A stretch of DNA of 64,000 nt from positions 1,158,567 through 1,222,566 of the forward strand of contig NW_019091371.1 in assembly GCF_001949145.1 (NCBI RefSeq), in the 5' to 3' direction. A program made the translations under genes and the position numbers. Below the pieces are notes generated by a model, which saw only the letters and a program-made list of their open reading frames with translations, was not told the origin of the DNA and did no database searches. The DNA is from Acanthaster planci (taxonomy: Eukaryota; Echinodermata; Asteroidea; Valvatida; Acanthasteridae). Shown here piece by piece: positions 24,201-36,900 of the stretch; the first letter of the stretch is position 1, and each line of letters begins with the position of its first letter.

Positions 24201-24436
24201 TGGTACTCGTATCGAGCCCAGATTGCAACATGGATGTACGCACACAACAATGTGAACCATGCTACTCCTGCTGACGTGCACACCAACACCGAGAATGTGT
24301 CTCTATGGGAGAAGCCTGCAGCCAACAGAGCATGCGTGTGTTGACATCGTTCTCGTGTGTGTAGTCAAATCATGTGCGTACTGTTTACAAAGCGGTGTGC
24401 GTACATACAACGCAGTTGGGCTCGATACGAGCACCA
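24201..24436. repeat. Inverted repeat of about 50-bp arms
   Basis: The left arm tggtactcgtatcgagccc (24201) pairs with the right arm gggctcgatacgagcacca (ending 24436). The match continues inward through tgtacgcacac / gtgtgcgtaca. It may be a small foldback element. Confidence 0.7.
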
Positions 24437-24439
24437 GGT

Positions 24440-26735
24440 TTCACATTTTACTCATATATAATGCACGCAAAATACCAGTCTTGTAAAACCTCATTCTCAA
24501 GAACGAGGATGTGTGAGGAATACATAAGTACATTGTACAGTACATTGTTACAAGTACAGTGTATATTGCAAGTATAACGCAGACGTACACGGTAGTCCGA
24601 TGTGTCTGGTCTTCGAGAAGAAAGAATAAACAAGTGAGTTTATTCTTCCATTTATTTTGGCATGCATGTAAATGCAATTTGAATATTTAATTTGCATATA
24701 CATGTAGTACCCCCTGATTTTCTTAACGGATTCGCGCAATTCATAAGGGTTGACTTTTGAGGCCAAAAAAACTGGAATTCCTGAAGAAAACGGAGAAATC
24801 ACATCCCTCTTCATGCTCTGCAGCCTCTTAAGCCTGCTTCAGATGAGGACCTTCTGGATGGTGATTCCTGGCACAGGGTGTCTTGATATCTTTGGGTAGA
24901 AACGGACCTTTTTGACCATGTCCTGCAACCAATGTTGGGGTCAACTTTGACTTCAAGCCTGATCATGGCACCCTAGGTCACTGTATTTTCACACAATTGT
25001 CTGGATAGATGACCTTGGCACTTTTAGTTGCCTAAATATGGTGCAGAGACATCAGGATGTGTGCAACTTCCTTGGGTCTTGCTGGTACCCTTTGCCTCTC
25101 CCATTCTGGCTAAACTGGGAATAAGGCCCGATTAAGAAACCGATTCTTTTTAAGTATTTATATGGGCAGTGCCTGACCCATTACGTAACAATTATAATCA
25201 GGAGGGGGAGTGGGGAACAAAATACATACAATAAAAGATCATTTCAGAATATTCTAGGCCTTTCCAAAGTCAATAATGCAACAAGTCGCCTTGGTGTGCT
25301 TGAACTTTTGACCCACTTTTTGTCACCCTGTGAAGTTGTGAATAAGGAGTTACCTGAAGTGAAAAGGTTGAGAAAACTTTGATAGAACAGAGTAAAAAGG
25401 AGGCATAAATGGTCAGCTTCTTATTTGTATGTGAATTATTAGCGCTTACTTGATGTGGAACTTGTTCCCTGAATAATCCATAAAAACTGTGGAGTACTTA
25501 GACTGGTGCTGTAAAGGGAGTAACAGCACGTTGGTGTGGGAAGTACATGTACAGAACCAATGGGTTGAGATGGAGAGAAATGGCTATTCTTAAAATTCTC
25601 ATTTTTGACAAATGTTGTCCATTGAACAATGGGACATGACATTCTGTTTTGTGTCTGAATTATTCTGGAAAAAACAAAATAAAAGGGCATTTCTCACAAC
25701 TGGTCAGTTTTTCTTTCCTTGCTTTTATTGATGATAGCTCTGGAACAAATCATGATATTAGCTGTTAATGGCTATAGTTTTCACTGGAAAAGTTCCCTTC
25801 ATTTACTGTACCTATAAATTTGAAAGAAATTATCATTGTCATTTTAACAATAATCCCAAATTCTGTTAAACTTACATGTTGACATTGCACTGTGACCTAA
25901 AATGCATGTCACTGTATCTAAAAGCTGCCAAGAAGCTTGTTTACCTTTTTTACGCAAAAAAAGGTTTGAACAATTAAAAAAATCCATTACCCATCATTTT
26001 GTTCCATCATTTTGTACTACATGTACATTACCATTCATATTTGAATGGTTCTAAACTTTCTTGTTCCTGTCTCATCACAAGCTCTATTGTCTCATCACAA
26101 GCTTTATTGCGGGAAATGAAACCAGACTAAACAAGCTGCACTTTTGGCCATGTTTGAACATAGAAATATGGTAGATCCTTGATCAGACTATGAATGTGAC
26201 TGGACTATGAAAATTTGATTGGCAAGAGGACCATTGTCATTTGGCAAGACATGATGGACTGGCTGCATGTACATGTAAGCGGTGAATGGCTCCATGCCAT
26301 ATTAACCCCTTGACAACGGGAACTTTTTTCTGAAAGCTGACTCTGAGAATTCCAGCCTCGCTTGGCCACGAAGGCCACAGCTGGTAAGTGTTTAAAGTTC
26401 AAACTGACTGGTTTTAAACACTTCTCTTTACTGTGTTATCAGTAATTGATGACTACTTGTGTAACTGGGCCAATTAAAGTGCTCAAACAGTCTTAGGAAT
26501 TCAAGAATTATAGTGGTATCAAAGCCAAAAGACACATGAATGAAAACAGAAAATACGGTTTTAAAATTTCTCAGGGGTGTGAGTGGCCACATACACAAAA
26601 AGCCGAAAACATCCAGCAAAAAGATAAAATGTATACAGTTACCACAGTCTTGAAGAGATTGGGTACACAAAAAAGCTGAAATTCAGAGTAAAATCTGAAC
26701 AAATATGCTGGAAAGCTGAAATACAGCACACTGTA
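24440..26735. other. Noncoding, transposon-derived sequence
   Basis: Minus-strand fragments at 24760-25120 are interrupted by stops and may belong to the Tc1-like element, but I cannot align them with confidence. A diverged Tc1-type end lies near 25308. A near-duplicate of tgtctcatcacaagct occurs at about 26071 and 26090. No gene is seen. Confidence 0.45.
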
Positions 26736-26737
26736 TT

Positions 26738-26922
26738 GCAGTCTTGTAGTCCAGACCATCACAAAATCATGCACAAGACCAGTCACAAGTAACAAGGTGA
26801 ACAGTGACAAAGGAATGCTTTTGTTGCAGTTCATTTGAATAGTTTGTGGCTTGAATTCAGACTGGAAGTCTTGTGTGGTCTTGTGAAGGTCTTAAGTGGT
26901 CTCGACGACAACACTACTGCAG
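26738..26922. mobile_element. TIR element, unexpanded copy (AGTGTTGTAGTC family)
   Basis: Left end gcagtcttgtagtccagacc, right end ggtctcgacgacaacactac. Internal sequence (cagtcacaagtaacaaggtg, caaaggaatgcttttgttg) matches the reverse complement of 46950-47040 in the expanded copy at 46382-47061. Confidence 0.7.
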
Positions 26923-27035
26923 TAACAAACCATAAAGGATATAAACTTCATGCGTATGATGCAATGTTAGAGGGTATTTCTTTCTTCCTTTGGGATACAC
27001 TTGAGTAAACTTTTTGTGCCTTCATTGTAACAATA

Positions 27036-27632
27036 TTAACCACTTCCTGCCGGGGATTCCTGATCTGGACACGTATGCTTTATATGCCGGCCGGGGTCTC
27101 CAAACTTGGACAAAGGGAACAAGGCCTTGTAACAAAAGACCGTACTCGGAACAAAAGACCAGGCTGCTGGGCTTTACTGACATTTTTTCACTCTCAAAAG
27201 TGGAGATAATCCAGCCTTGTTTTGAAACAGTATACCATGGTTTGGGGCACTGAGAGCGAGCGGATTACCACCGGGGACAAAAGCGCTCCACCACCGCAGC
27301 GATGAGCCACACAGCACCACTGCACGCTAATCTAGCCCCTATTGAAAAGAGGTCAGCAGCACACTGAGCTAGGTTCGTGAACAAAAGAAAGTTATATAAC
27401 ACCGCACAATCTGGGCTCTTTCTACAAGGCTGCAGGCCTGGCTGAAATACTCGGGCGTCAATAGATTTTGTCTGTCAGGCTAGAGTGGACACCAGACAGT
27501 CCTTCGCGTGTTTGTAAGTGTCCAGTAAATGAAAATAGGAATTTTTAAAGAATTTTGAAAGCAGAAAAAAAGGATAAATATCCCGGCCCAGCATCATCAA
27601 CATTGATAACTGCCCGGGCAAGAAGCGGTTAA
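27036..27632. mobile_element. piggyBac-type MITE, complete copy
   Basis: It is 597 bp including TTAA at both ends (27036-27039 and 27629-27632). Terminal inverted repeats read ccacttcctgccgggg (left) and, as reverse complement of the right end, ccgcttcttgcccggg. The TTAA target duplication plus CC-starting TIR is the piggyBac signature. There is no transposase frame. A truncated relative lies at 10399-10697. Confidence 0.75.
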
Positions 27633-27906
27633 AATAACAAAGAACAGCCTCTGTGACACCAACAAAGCATAACCGCTATTTCATTTTTCCAATGATATTA
27701 AATGAGGGAGCAGGGAAAAAAAGGATTTGCTACTGTGCATCAATTTAGACCAGTCCAAACATATGCATATGTACATGCATGTTCATCTGATACCTTTAAT
27801 AATTGATCCTCTGTCTCCACCAAAAGAAGCCAGTTAGTAAAATCTAAGTTCTGAATCTGCAGCATGTACATGTATAGCATGTTGTTACAATTCCTTTGTC
27901 AACAAC

Positions 27907-27998
27907 TCAGCATGTTACATTTTTTGGCATTCCAGGGTGGAAGCCTTTTCTCCAGTCGCTGCTGGAAAATGTTTCAAACTTGAAGTTCATTGGGAAAT
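27907..27998 (-). CDS. NT5DC1: NT5DC1 terminal exon
   Basis: Acceptor tgacag. The first two bases complete Asp, then FPMNFKFETFSSSDWRKGFH follows with a stop at 27907-27909. This matches the LPLDYKFTRFSSS region of the vertebrate protein. The C-terminus is shorter than the human one. Confidence 0.85.
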
Positions 27999-30900
27999 CT
28001 GTCATCAGAAGAGAAAAGAAACAGAAATAATTTTAACTGAAAAGCACTACTGTAAAGTTAACACTGATGTCAGACGCCTACACTGGCAGCATACTTTAAC
28101 CCCTAAATTGTGACTTTATATTGGAAAAATGATGAGTGTGAGTAGAGGTTATCTCTTCTGTGTTACTTTCTCAGGAAACTCTTGTGACAGTTGCTCTAAC
28201 TGTGATTACACTGAATCCTGAAAGATCTGATCCCGCAAGGAAGGTTGAAGGGAGATTAATGACAAGTGTACGTGTAAATGCAAGGTGGATCAGGGTGTGA
28301 TCTGAGTCTGATTCTCCTTTGCCCATTTTGGGAAGGGTTAGATATGGATGTCTCATAATGTGAGTATGAACACGATTGTTGAAACAGACCCTGCAAATTG
28401 GCACAACCAATTTCAGTTTGCATGGCACAATGGAGTTTGAAAGTCTTAAAGTCTGTGAATTGTTTTTGTTTGAGGGACATGAATGCTGAACTGATCATAA
28501 TGCAGTCCAATGCACAACAGAAATGTGTAGGTGGTACATGTACCGTATCCATGACCACCATATGAACAATATTAAGGTGTGGTAGGTACTTGGTTCAATA
28601 CCAGTTCCATACCATGCCATGCTATCAAAAACTAAAACTCCCTGTATGCAATTACATGTACATGTACCTCCAAGTTTTCATTTGCTTTATGTTCAGGCTG
28701 TTGTTCAGTTGCATGCAGTTCATTTGATACTTCTTGTGACATTTATAATTTTGTCCTGAACATAAAATACAAGCAAAGCAAAACATGCTTTGAAATGTTT
28801 GCCTTAGACAGTGCTTGAAGTCATGGTGTCTTATACACTTGGGTAGTGGGCAAGCATGGAAAAATGTTGAAAACTTAATTTTGTGGGTATTTGGGCCAGA
28901 CACTGATAAGAAATTAAAGTAAAAATGGATTTTCCATTTTGATGTGCTGTAACAAGGGTGACAAATTTACAATGAAAGCATACATGTAGGCAAAGCTAGC
29001 AAAATGGATCTTTTTGAAATGACTGTATAACATACTTAAAATGACCTCAGTGACCTTTTGTTTTAAAAGGTAGATTGAAGTAGGATCAGGATCCATTGTG
29101 AACAAACACGATTTAATTGCCCTTGCAAAATGCTATCGTCCATTGCAGGATTCAGTGTAAAGTTCCAAATGCATAGATTGATATTTTGAATGCTCATGTG
29201 GCTGTTGAAGCATCTGAGCAGCAATCACCACCACACAGAATACCACTTAGTAGTCCTTACAATTTACATATAGTATGACTACATGCTATCCATAGTTTAC
29301 TGGTAGTGATATACAACTTCACATTCTCAACTGCAGTGTGGCATTGCTTTGATAATAAAAAAGGTGGATATTACATGCATTTATCAGCAATGTACATCAA
29401 TTTTGTATGGGCTGAGTTTAAAGCAGATGATTGTGGGTGCAAACAAGCCCCCTATTTCAAGCCCACCAGCAGGAAAAGAAAAAACAAAAACATTAAAATA
29501 CAGAATAAACACCAAAATAGGGGTCTGGTGTCAGCACTGTGAGTTATTTTTAATTAATTTTTGAACAAAAAGCATGATTCTCTAATAAACAACTACTTTT
29601 TTTGGTTTGGTCCTATGCTGCACACCTTTTGACTAATCAGCAACAAATTTGTCAGAAAGTTAAATGTGAACTCTTTGATTACTGACTACATGTTCGACAT
29701 CTTGTCTCCACTTACCAGCCATGTAATCTAGCTTGGGGATGGCTATGCTAGAATGTTTCCTGATCAATCTTGTCCACAGTGTGTTTGTCCTTATTGGGTT
29801 GGTCTCAGTAACATTTAGATCAGCTGAACTCTTGCATCGATCCACTGGCAGGTTATCTCCAAAGAATGACCCCCACCGGTTAGACAGGAGAAACTCTCGC
29901 TCTACCTCAGAGGGGCCCTGGGTTCAAAGGTCATGACAGAAGTATATCAAAACTCATGTCCAACATCTCATATAATCATTTACTTTTTAAAAAAAGATTA
30001 CACAAAATGTGTTTTGATAGGGCACTATTAAAATCTGTTGTCTAATTTCAGATGATTCTACATGTACATGTACATGTGTGCAAATGGAAATTACAACCAT
30101 CCCAAATGATGCATGTAGAGAGAAACATATAGGGCTCTATGTGAAAAGTACCCAAATAGCCTAAAAACAACAGCTGTTCATCTGGTTCCACACCACTCTA
30201 ATACATAAGTGTACATTTGTAGGTGCATGAAGGAAGACTGTGGGAACCAGGCTAGAAGTAACAACATGCAAGTCGCTGTTTGTCATAATCTGTGTGAGTT
30301 ATATCTATCAGCGAATATTTGAGGGCATTTTCTTTTATTTGGATTACAGATCAATTGCTAAATAAAATTAGGTTATGGAAAAATTGTAAAAATGGAATTG
30401 GAATTCTTAATTTCAATCAACCCCCCATTCAAACTGTGGCATAAATATTACAGAATTTGACAGAATAATCAAACTTGCTAAACATGCTATTGAAACGTAC
30501 ATGTACATGTATTTCAACACACAATCCTGGAGTATGTGCAGCCCCAAAATAGAGGAAAGAAATCGGGTTCAATATGTGTCTTTGTGTACACAATGTTATG
30601 ACTGTCTTGCTTGAAACTTGTTGCATTGCTAACATTGGTCACAAGCATACTATGCCCTAACTGGCTCTGTCTGCCAAATTAGTAACATTTTTATGGCAGT
30701 ACAGATGTTCATGAGGAATTTTCCTCTTTTAAAGCTCCAATATATTTACTTAATCAATGCGTTCTGATAACTTTTTATACCTGGAAGAAATTTGATAACT
30801 TTTGTGCAGTGAAACTGAGTGAAGACATTTAAGCAAATTTGTGTTCAAGACTTTGTCGGAGCATTGACCAACTACTATGGGGGCATATACTGTAAAGGGA

Positions 30901-33900
30901 TCCTCCATTCAGTTGAAACTTTTTTCCTGGTTTCCACTTGACCCAAGAAGACCAAAAACCCCTAATCAAAGTCACAAAGAAGTGTCCCAAGACACCATTA
31001 TGCAAACCAGTGTCACTGATAGAAGGACAATGTACACTTAAGTACATGTACTTTCACCATTGAGAGGGTACTCATGACCAAAGATTATATAGCGCCGTGT
31101 AGCGGCGCAAGATGGGTAATTCGGCCATAAAGGTGTTATCAGCATTGGCGTCATTCGAGTGTGAACGTTCATGTGTGTGTGCGTGCCTGTCGCGCGGTGC
31201 CTGCGCGTGTGTATTAACATGCACTGCACAGGCACAGTCCAACCAGAATGGCGTTCATGTGATAACAATGTTTTACGCGTATTCAAGGTGAAGTTCCCCA
31301 TCTTGCGCTGCTACGCGGCGCTATACGATCTTTGCTCGTGACTATGTCCAAGCTAGTACATGTAGGTTAGGCTGAAATTGCACGGGAGGTGCTTTCTATA
31401 GTCATAAATGTGACTGGCTCTGCAAAAATGGTCCTCGGGCTTCTGGTGACGAACTGATTTTTAGTGATGCCCAGGGATAGAGAGTCATTTTAATAAGGAT
31501 TAAATTTGTGTATTTTTGACCTCTGTCGCACATTCTATTCCCGAGATACAGTACAATTTAGAATTGATCTCTGGCAGGTGTACAGAATGGTCTGTTACAT
31601 ACAGAGGCAGAGCATGACTTAAGGGCATTTTTTGCAGAGTGGGTCACAAATGTACAAATGCATGCCCTATAGCATCTTCACAAGGTGACAACATTTAGAA
31701 TTGTTTTCTTCTTGGTTTTTGTTTTTTCTTTCACTGAGAATTACGTACTTGCACGAGCAAGATATTTAAGTAAGCTATAATACATGGGTACATATAAGTC
31801 TGGATTTACATGTTGACCTGTACAAAAATGGTTCTTTTGGTTTTAAATCAGAATCAGAACAGATGCATGAACATTGAAAGTACATGTATGAAGTGTTTTA
31901 CAAAATCAAACTTGCTGACTTACAGTTAGGAGACGTTTAAACTAAATCTGCCCGTTTCGATAACTTGGAAGAGGACAGACACATGTACACGTATTTGGAA
32001 GCATGGGGATGTCCTGGTTTTATTTGGCATTCAACATGTCTGTATTAAAATGGACAGGGTGGTGACAGTATGTGACTTGTCACCACTCATTGAGCTGAAA
32101 GTGTGAATTTTCAAAAATTTAGATATTGGTATTTTTTAATTCAGCAGAAAAAGGTACATGGAACATTTAGGGGAAAAGTACATGTATGAGGTGACCATAT
32201 GACATTAATTTGGCAGCTTTGCGTCTTTGTGTTCTGACATTGTTTCGACATATCAGACCAGGCACAAATAATGCTCTCATCAAAATTGTTGAGAAAAAGA
32301 CATGTTTAAATATATGATACTAATATATTTGGAAATATTTGGAATTAAAATAGGAGACAGGTTACTGTTTCCAAACACCACAAAACCCCAAAACTGACCT
32401 CTACTTCAATATGAATTGGAACCCTCAAAATAGGAGAGAGGGGAATGTGACTTTACTCTAATTCTGTCAAGACGGGTCACATATCTTACCTACATGGGTG
32501 CTAGCATAAGCAATTTAACAACAGTCACAAAGAACATGGCAATGCAATCCACTCTGACTTACTGATCTAATGTTTGGTGTTTCTATGCTTTCTTCCTCTT
32601 GTTTCTCTTCCTTGTAATCCAATGTGCAGGGTCCACTGGGGATGAGCTCCTCTACTTCCATTTCCTCAAGTACCAACACATTTTGCCAGTTACCATACTT
32701 GCTACTTGGGTGGGCATCAGAACGAATGCTATCTCCAATATAAAGCACCTGTTACATTGTACCAAAAAACATCATGAGAGATGTGATTTGCACCAAGACC
32801 AATTCCTGCATGCCTGTGAGATGTACATGTACCATAGCAGCTTAATTTTACCTACTGAAGCAACAACCCAGTCTCAAAACCCAATTATTTGCTGTTACAA
32901 GTTCAGATTCTGAAAATTTATGCAATGGCCATGACTACAAGACATTGTGTAGCATAGCTCATCAGTTTATATTTCTCCTTAAGAATAGAGCAGACAGTGT
33001 AAGTCACTTTGATTACTATCCCAATAATGACAAAAACTCTACAAATCCCATACAAAATACCTCACTGCACTATAAGAGTTTCTTTGAATGGCAGGTGGTA
33101 CAATCCAGCTCTGAGCTAGACCCAGAGAGGGCGCAATTTTCCTAGCAATGGAGTCTCCTTTGCGAGGTATTAACTCCACGTCACTGTTTCATGAACGACT
33201 AAGACATGCAAGAGTTGCAGTCTAATCACTACCAACAAATGCGCTCTCCTGGCCAACATGGCTATTTTCAACTGATGAGGGGGGTATTCCTGCTCAAGGT
33301 GGATTGCAGGCTACCTTGGGCAGCATAGCCTACATACAATGCCCTGCCAACTTATACAGGGATGTAGTTCATTAAGATACCGTGTAGTATTAAAAAGTGT
33401 CCCGGGAAGCAACCATAAGAAATTCAGAAAAAAAAGAGAGCAAGATTAAAAACGGTAAAAACAACATGATTGCAACCTTCATAATATAATGGCAGCCATG
33501 TCAACAGTGCCATCTATCTTTTGGATTTCGATTCCAAAATACGTGTTGGTAAACTTCAACAAAGGTCACACAGTGCCTTATGAGTTACCTGTGTCACTGT
33601 GCTATAGATGACTACATGTACATAAACAAATATGCTTGTCTTCAGACAAGAACGACTGATGAGCAAGTACTATTTCATGTACATATCTTGTTACTAAAAT
33701 GTGACTTCTTTGACATAAAAAATAATTAAAATCATTTTTTGCAACAGAAAACGCAATTAGCGCAGGAACAGACTGCTCTAATGGCAAATTGGCCAAAGTT
33801 ATTTCAGAAGTGTTGCAGGTTCAAGGGTAATTCCAAAGGAAAGTGGACTGTCCTGTTGTTACGAGACCTCATTGTTCACCACCAATCACAAACAGAAGCT

Positions 33901-36900
33901 TTACGAAAAATGTAAGGGTAATTACAGGTAACAGAACTACACTTACTTATCATGTCTCTTGTCCAAAACCTCATTTCGTGTAAAAATTACCTGTACCTGA
34001 GACAATAATATTGATAACGTCTTGTCCCAACTTTCATTTGGCATAGTCCTCCACTTCTGTACAAGCCAATTTCTTATTTTCAAGCATAATGTTTCAAACA
34101 GTGAGATACAGTGAGTAACAAAACTTAATTATGTCTAGTTCCTGATATATTATCACAAAATGGTGAAACACTGCATAGTGGTGTATGATTTCTGAATATC
34201 TCTGAGGAATCAACTATTTTGCCATGATGCAATTTACTTTCAAGAGTATACAGCTAAACTAAATAACCTTCCCCAGTTCAAGTTGGAGTCAGTGTCATTG
34301 TCATGATCATGTACATACCTTCGGGTCTGCCTTGCCAGTAAACTTTTTGATGTATTCATTGAATAAGAAGACATTGCCTTCCAAGTAAGACTGGCCTTCC
34401 TGCAGCTCTGTTACCTCTTCCCTCTGTTGGCCATCAACTAAATAATACAGACATGGGTAACAGTTCAGTTGTTGAGACACGGGTAATGTTTTCATCTTTG
34501 GGTTTCCATGGATATCCGTCAGGTTTAATGTCCCACATGAAAAAAGTCGACCATTATCAAGTTTGCCTCCATATGGCCAACATCCCTCAAGGCATATCTA
34601 TGTACATGTACCTGCTCTTCAATATACATATTTGTGCACCAAGTATAAGATGACCCACTAGATTTCAAATATAGCATGAAACTATTTTTTTTACCACGAC
34701 AACCCTATGTCATAAAAAATATATTAACCTTTCACCCCACAGGTTCATAATCCAACTTGTTGAAATAAAGTTTGCTTAACAAAAGTATAAACCCTGCCTA
34801 CATAAGTATCATCTGTACAATGACTGTTAATAAACCATCTTATAGGGAATATGTGACAGTTTCAAGCTTAGTCAATAATAGAATGCTTTTAGCACATGCT
34901 CNNNNNNNNNNNNNNNNNNNNNNNNNNNNNNNNNNNNNNNNNNNNNNNNNNNNNNNNNNNNNNNNNNNNNNNNNNNNNNNNNNNNNNNNNNNNNNNNNNN
35001 NNNNNNNNNNNNNNNNNNNNNNNNNNNNNNNNNNNNNNNNNNNNNNNNNNNNNNNNNNNNNNNNNNNNNNNNNNNNNNNNNNNNNNNNNNNNNNNNNNNN
35101 NNNNNNNNNNNNNNNNNNNNNNNNNNNNNNNNNNNNNNNNNNNNNNNNNNNNNNNNNNNNNNNNNNNNNNNNNNNNNNNNNNNNNNNNNNNNNNNNNNNN
35201 NNNNNNNNNNNNNNNNNNNNNNNNNNNNNNNNNNNNNNNNNNNNNNNNNNNNNNNNNNNNNNNNNNNNNNNNNNNNNNNNNNNNNNNNNNNNNNNNNNNN
35301 NNNNNNNNNNNNNNNNNNNNNNNNNNNNNNNNNNNNNNNNNNNNNNNNNNNNNNNNNNNNNNNNNNNNNNNNNNNNNNNNNNNNNNNNNNNNNNNNNNNN
35401 NNNNNNNNNNNNNNNNNNNNNNNNNNNNNNNNNNNNNNNNNNNNNNNNNNNNNNNNNNNNNNNNNNNNNNNNNNNNNNNNNNNNNNNNNNNNNNNNNNNN
35501 NNNNNNNNNCTTCTAATTCTCATTATAACTTGCACCACGTCCACCTCAGTCAAAGCTTCTAATTCTAGGTGCCAGATTAGTCTCCCCACAATCTTAGGTT
35601 AAATTCATTGCATTTGTCATCAACTGCAATAAGCATTTCGTTTCCTGTTTTATTATGCAACCTGATAAATGCATCTCTAATCCACCATCAAGTATTTCCT
35701 GTGTAGCCAATAACCAGTTAGAGTTTGTATCTTCATGGGTCAAATGACATGTCCCTGATTTTATACATCGGCGGTGACACTCCCAAGATTGAGTTGCTGC
35801 CTTGCCATAGCCAATGTGTCTGCTTGTACAGACTTTCTCAGGTCCAGTTCTATTAACACATTTCTGTGAGTAATCCCAGCTCTTGTTATTTCTTTATGCA
35901 ACTTGGGCTACGGATTTAATCTATAGTGCATTAAATTTGGTAGAAACTCGATGTTCCGGTTTTCAAGCATTATGGCTCCATTGTTGACCAACACACACAG
36001 GAGCAATATTTATTTCATATGTAAATATTTTTTAATGGACTTATCACTATTTTGCGGATAGTATGACAGCGTCATGTTTGGATTCTTTGGCCATTTCCCT
36101 ATTTTTGTAAATATTTCATCTCACTTATACATGTACATGTAAGTACATGTACATAATGTGCAGTGATATCAACTAATGTCCTCACAGGATACACTGATTT
36201 ACTTGCATTTATATTCAGTTATGTTACGTTTGTAATTTTCCAGGAAACTCCTGTAATACAGATAACCCTGCGACTCCATTTCACCATATACACCTTTTTG
36301 CACCGATCCAAGTACAGCCACAAAGGAATATGGATACAAATGTTGATATGCGAGGTGGACCCTGGAAATACAAGGAGTATACATGCAGTGGACAGCATAC
36401 CTACTAAAGTGTTGTTGCAGACATCGATTCATATGATCATTTGGCAATATTGGCCCACTACATGCTTACTTTGAAAGTACTCTCACTGTTGACTTGTTGT
36501 TAGGACAAAGATAATGCTGAGGTTGTACTACACTTGATGTTTAACATGGAAGTCCAGAACACCTGTTTGCCACATGACTCTGGTGTATGCGGTGACTGAT
36601 AGCTAACATTTTTCTTACCCACAGTATAGAAAGGTCGCTTGCTAGGATCTTGTACACTGAAGAATCCTGGCTTACGTGCCTGTAGTAGAAGGATGTGGAA
36701 ATAGCTACGCCAATCCTCTCTGTGGAAAAAAACAAAGGTTGCATTCACAGTATGCAGAAGCATCAACCAGGGCTGTGTTCTATGCTTTATCAATACATGT
36801 GCCCTACAAGTATACATTATGTACAGTACCATCAATGAAGAAGATATACATACATGTACAATGTATAGCAATGCCAGCATGTGTAATGCAAGAATGCGCC

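Noticed and set aside
24760-25120. N-terminal part of the Tc1-like transposase
   Set aside because: Minus-strand translation has several stops and I could not align it with the helix-turn-helix region of Tc1 transposases.
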